Shown here one piece after another: positions 26,550-28,336 of a DNA stretch of 28,336 nt. Numbering within the stretch: the stretch's first letter is position 1; every line of letters begins with the position of its first letter. A program made the translations under genes and the position numbers. The notes beneath the pieces were generated by a model. The model had not been told where the DNA came from, did no database searches, and was given only the letters and a program-made list of their open reading frames with translations. This DNA comes from a virus: the IMG/VR virus record IMGVR_UViG_3300017948_000008, positions 1-28,336 of that record; one strand, given 5' to 3'.

Positions 26550-28336
26550 TGCTGTCGATTGCGCGTGCTCAGCTTGGGCCGCCGCTGTGGCTGCCTCCAC
26601 GGTTTGATCCGACGCACATCGCGTCGCTCAATTGCCAATTTTCCGGCGTATCGTGTGGAACCGGATTCGTAAACCTCCTCAAAGGGGGCGGATCGTCGTC
26701 GCTGTCTGGTTCTCCCACTAATTCAATTAGCGGAGTTATAGGGTGTACAACATATTATTCTGGTTCATCAGACGCTAGCAATTTTACAAATTTTAACTCC
26801 AATAATGTCGCGTCAATGACCGGCGCGGCCATTTTTTTAAGAACATCAAACCCATCTAATAACGCTTATTTTATTGGCGCAAGCGGATTGCAGGGATTTC
26901 TTTCTGGCGGGACCAATACCCTTGGAGTAGAGTTGAATAATTCAGGGCCTTATTTTAGTACATTTACCACATCACTAAATGTGCCATATTTTGTCGTTGC
27001 TAGCGCCACAACGGGATCGGTTATAAATTTCTTGGCGTTGAACCTGCTTTCTGGGCAAATTCAAACGCAATCGATAACGGCGGAAACTGTTGCTGTAGAA
27101 TCGTCTGGGTTAGGATATGTCGGCAACAAAACCGGCGGGGCGAGGCCGGCAACAGCTTATGTTGCTGCAACTATGATGGGCGGTGTTTATCTATCGCCAA
27201 CCGATCTGCTTGCGTGGGCGCAAGACCCGTGGTCGTTTTGGTATCCGTCGATTGACGTGGATGATTTTATCGTAGGTACTTCGTCACCATTATTTAATTA
27301 TGCAAATCCCATAATAATTACAACTAGAGAACAACCGATTAATCCTATTCCTGTTATTACTGCCGGTGTATTTACACAGCCAACTGTTTTATTTAATCCA
27401 ACGCGACAAAGTATAATAACTACACAAGAACAAACAGTCTTGCACCCATTTGCAATGGTGGCGACGAGATCCGTTCAGGGACCCAATGTTGGGACTCCTG
27501 AGCGACGTGGTTTGGTAACTTTACAAGAGGTGCCTTTTCATCCGCTGCCTGCAACTTCTATTGGTATCCAGGGTCCCAATGTGGGCGGACCGGAACGGCG
27601 TTCTTTTGTTACTACACAAGAAATACCTGTCCATCCTGGCCCAAGCCTTAGAACAGGTCTGCCTACTGTTGTTACTGCAGAGCGTCGGACAGCTATTGTT
27701 ACACAGGAGGTTCCCCTTCTTCATCCTGGTGCTTTTCTTCGGAGCGGAGCGCCCCCTGTATCGGTGTTTGGACCACCGACCACACAAGTATTGATTCGTG
27801 GGCAGGAGCAACCAGGACATCCGTTACCTGCGACATTGCGCAGTATCCAGGGGCCGAATGTCGGCGGCCCTGAGCGCCGTGCGGTTGTTGTTCCACAGGA
27901 GGTGCCTCTACTTCATCCGTTACCCTCAATCAGCCGATGGAATGGGGTTCAAGGACCAAACGTTGGTGGCCCCGAGAAGCGTACGGCGATCGTTGCGCAA
28001 GAAGTACCCTTTCATCCATTGCCTGTGACAGGGCGTAGCGTTCAAGGGTCGAATGTTAGTGGCCCTGAGCGAAGAACGCTTCTAACACTCCAAGAAGCTC
28101 CGGATCATCCGAGACCAGCGACTTTCGCGGGTGTAACGCCAGTTAGTGTGTTCCCACTAACTCGGCCGATGATGGTTCGGGAGCAAGAGCGCCCATTCCA
28201 TCCGCTGCCGAGCACAGTGGTGGGCCTGTTTTCAACGACAATTACGGCAGAGCGGCGAGCTATTGTTGTTGCGCAGGAAAGTGTAACCCAGCCGGGATCT
28301 GTGGCGCGAGCGGGCGTGTACCTTAATCCATTGGTA
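26549..28336 (+). CDS. Lectin-like plus repeat virion protein, partial (at least 596 aa, runs off the window)
   Basis: The frame is open from this ATG to the last base with no stop. Residues ~50-240 form a beta-rich domain resembling a concanavalin/LamG-like lectin (SGVIGCTTYYSGS, ASMTGAAIFLRTS, NVPYFVVASATTGS) and end with YLSPTDLLAWAQDPWSFWYP, a common closing motif of such phage domains. From ~250 onward about eleven ~30-residue repeats follow the theme QGPNVGGPERR...QEVPFHPLP. ATG overlaps the previous stop. Likely a receptor-binding or fibre-like surface protein. Confidence 0.75.
   Translation, partial: MLSIARAQLGPPLWLPPRFDPTHIASLNCQFSGVSCGTGFVNLLKGGGSSSLSGSPTNSISGVIGCTTYYSGSSDASNFTNFNSNNVASMTGAAIFLRTSNPSNNAYFIGASGLQGFLSGGTNTLGVELNNSGPYFSTFTTSLNVPYFVVASATTGSVINFLALNLLSGQIQTQSITAETVAVESSGLGYVGNKTGGARPATAYVAATMMGGVYLSPTDLLAWAQDPWSFWYPSIDVDDFIVGTSSPLFNYANPIIITTREQPINPIPVITAGVFTQPTVLFNPTRQSIITTQEQTVLHPFAMVATRSVQGPNVGTPERRGLVTLQEVPFHPLPATSIGIQGPNVGGPERRSFVTTQEIPVHPGPSLRTGLPTVVTAERRTAIVTQEVPLLHPGAFLRSGAPPVSVFGPPTTQVLIRGQEQPGHPLPATLRSIQGPNVGGPERRAVVVPQEVPLLHPLPSISRWNGVQGPNVGGPEKRTAIVAQEVPFHPLPVTGRSVQGSNVSGPERRTLLTLQEAPDHPRPATFAGVTPVSVFPLTRPMMVREQERPFHPLPSTVVGLFSTTITAERRAIVVAQESVTQPGSVARAGVYLNPLV
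27296..28336 (+). repeat. Protein-coding repeat array, ~90-base units (QGPNVGGPERR...QEVPFHPLP)
   Basis: Best-matched units begin near 27472, 27565, 27844, 27949 and 28042; others are degenerate (for example TVVTAERRTAIVTQEVPLLH and VSVFPLTRPMMVREQERPFH). Spacing is about 31-34 codons. Third codon positions vary strongly between units, so the conservation is at the protein level. One further copy lies at the C-terminus of the spherulin-like protein (about 25146-25240). Confidence 0.85.

Overview
The window is a stretch of a tailed double-stranded DNA phage (or prophage) genome. Every convincing gene is on the + strand, genes are short and packed with 1-17 base overlaps, and there is a complete packaging and head module. 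That module comprises the large terminase, a DUF1073-type portal, a Mu gpF-like minor head protein, a Nudix/DUF2213 fusion, an acidic scaffold-like protein, a cement/decoration protein, a DUF2184-type major capsid protein and a DUF4054 head completion protein. A phage-borne heptose kinase and several small one-helix membrane proteins suggest a Gram-negative host, but nothing fixes the species.

Layout. 1-103 is a 29-bp tandem array cut by the window edge. 103-1295 holds tiny genes, three of them preceded by copies of a ~110-bp element (promoter, palindrome over the -35, short 5' hairpin, Shine-Dalgarno). 1575-3359 is a run of small phage proteins. 3356-5784 holds an endolysin, a small membrane protein, an HldE/RfaE1-like sugar kinase and a Lar-like zinc protein. 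5968-9276 holds small, mainly membrane or coiled-coil proteins (lysis candidates) and two related beta-rich proteins. 9331-21266 is packaging and head assembly, closed by a strong terminator at about 21326-21372. 21389-24080 holds head completion and unknown genes. 24105-28336 holds virion-surface proteins with shared modules and a repeat protein that runs off the window.

The standout is in the packaging genes. TerL carries a 158-residue mini-intein with class 3 features (Ala1 and the W/C/T triad) placed directly behind the Walker B Asp-Glu. The portal carries a 293-residue class 1 intein. Between the portal intein's blocks B and F a complete HNH endonuclease with two zinc-finger-like pairs is encoded in the -1 frame, while the portal/intein frame stays open for the whole ~540 bases. 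The HNH frame has its own GGAGGAG Shine-Dalgarno 8 bases before an ATG; that Shine-Dalgarno is made from the codons of the intein's conserved block B T-E-E-H. A textbook A AAA AAC -1 slippery heptamer also sits, in phase, at the point where recognisable HNH sequence begins. This looks like a homing endonuclease overprinted on an intein, so that endonuclease production and protein splicing are separated.

How the genes work together: TerL and portal (both needing splicing) form the packaging motor on a DUF2184 capsid with a DUF2213 protein, scaffold and cement protein. The endolysin and small membrane proteins would lyse the cell. The kinase may alter host ADP-heptose/LPS metabolism. The spherulin-4-like, lectin-like and repeat proteins probably face the host surface. 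No small terminase, tape measure, tail tube, polymerase, integrase, tRNA or CRISPR array was recognised.
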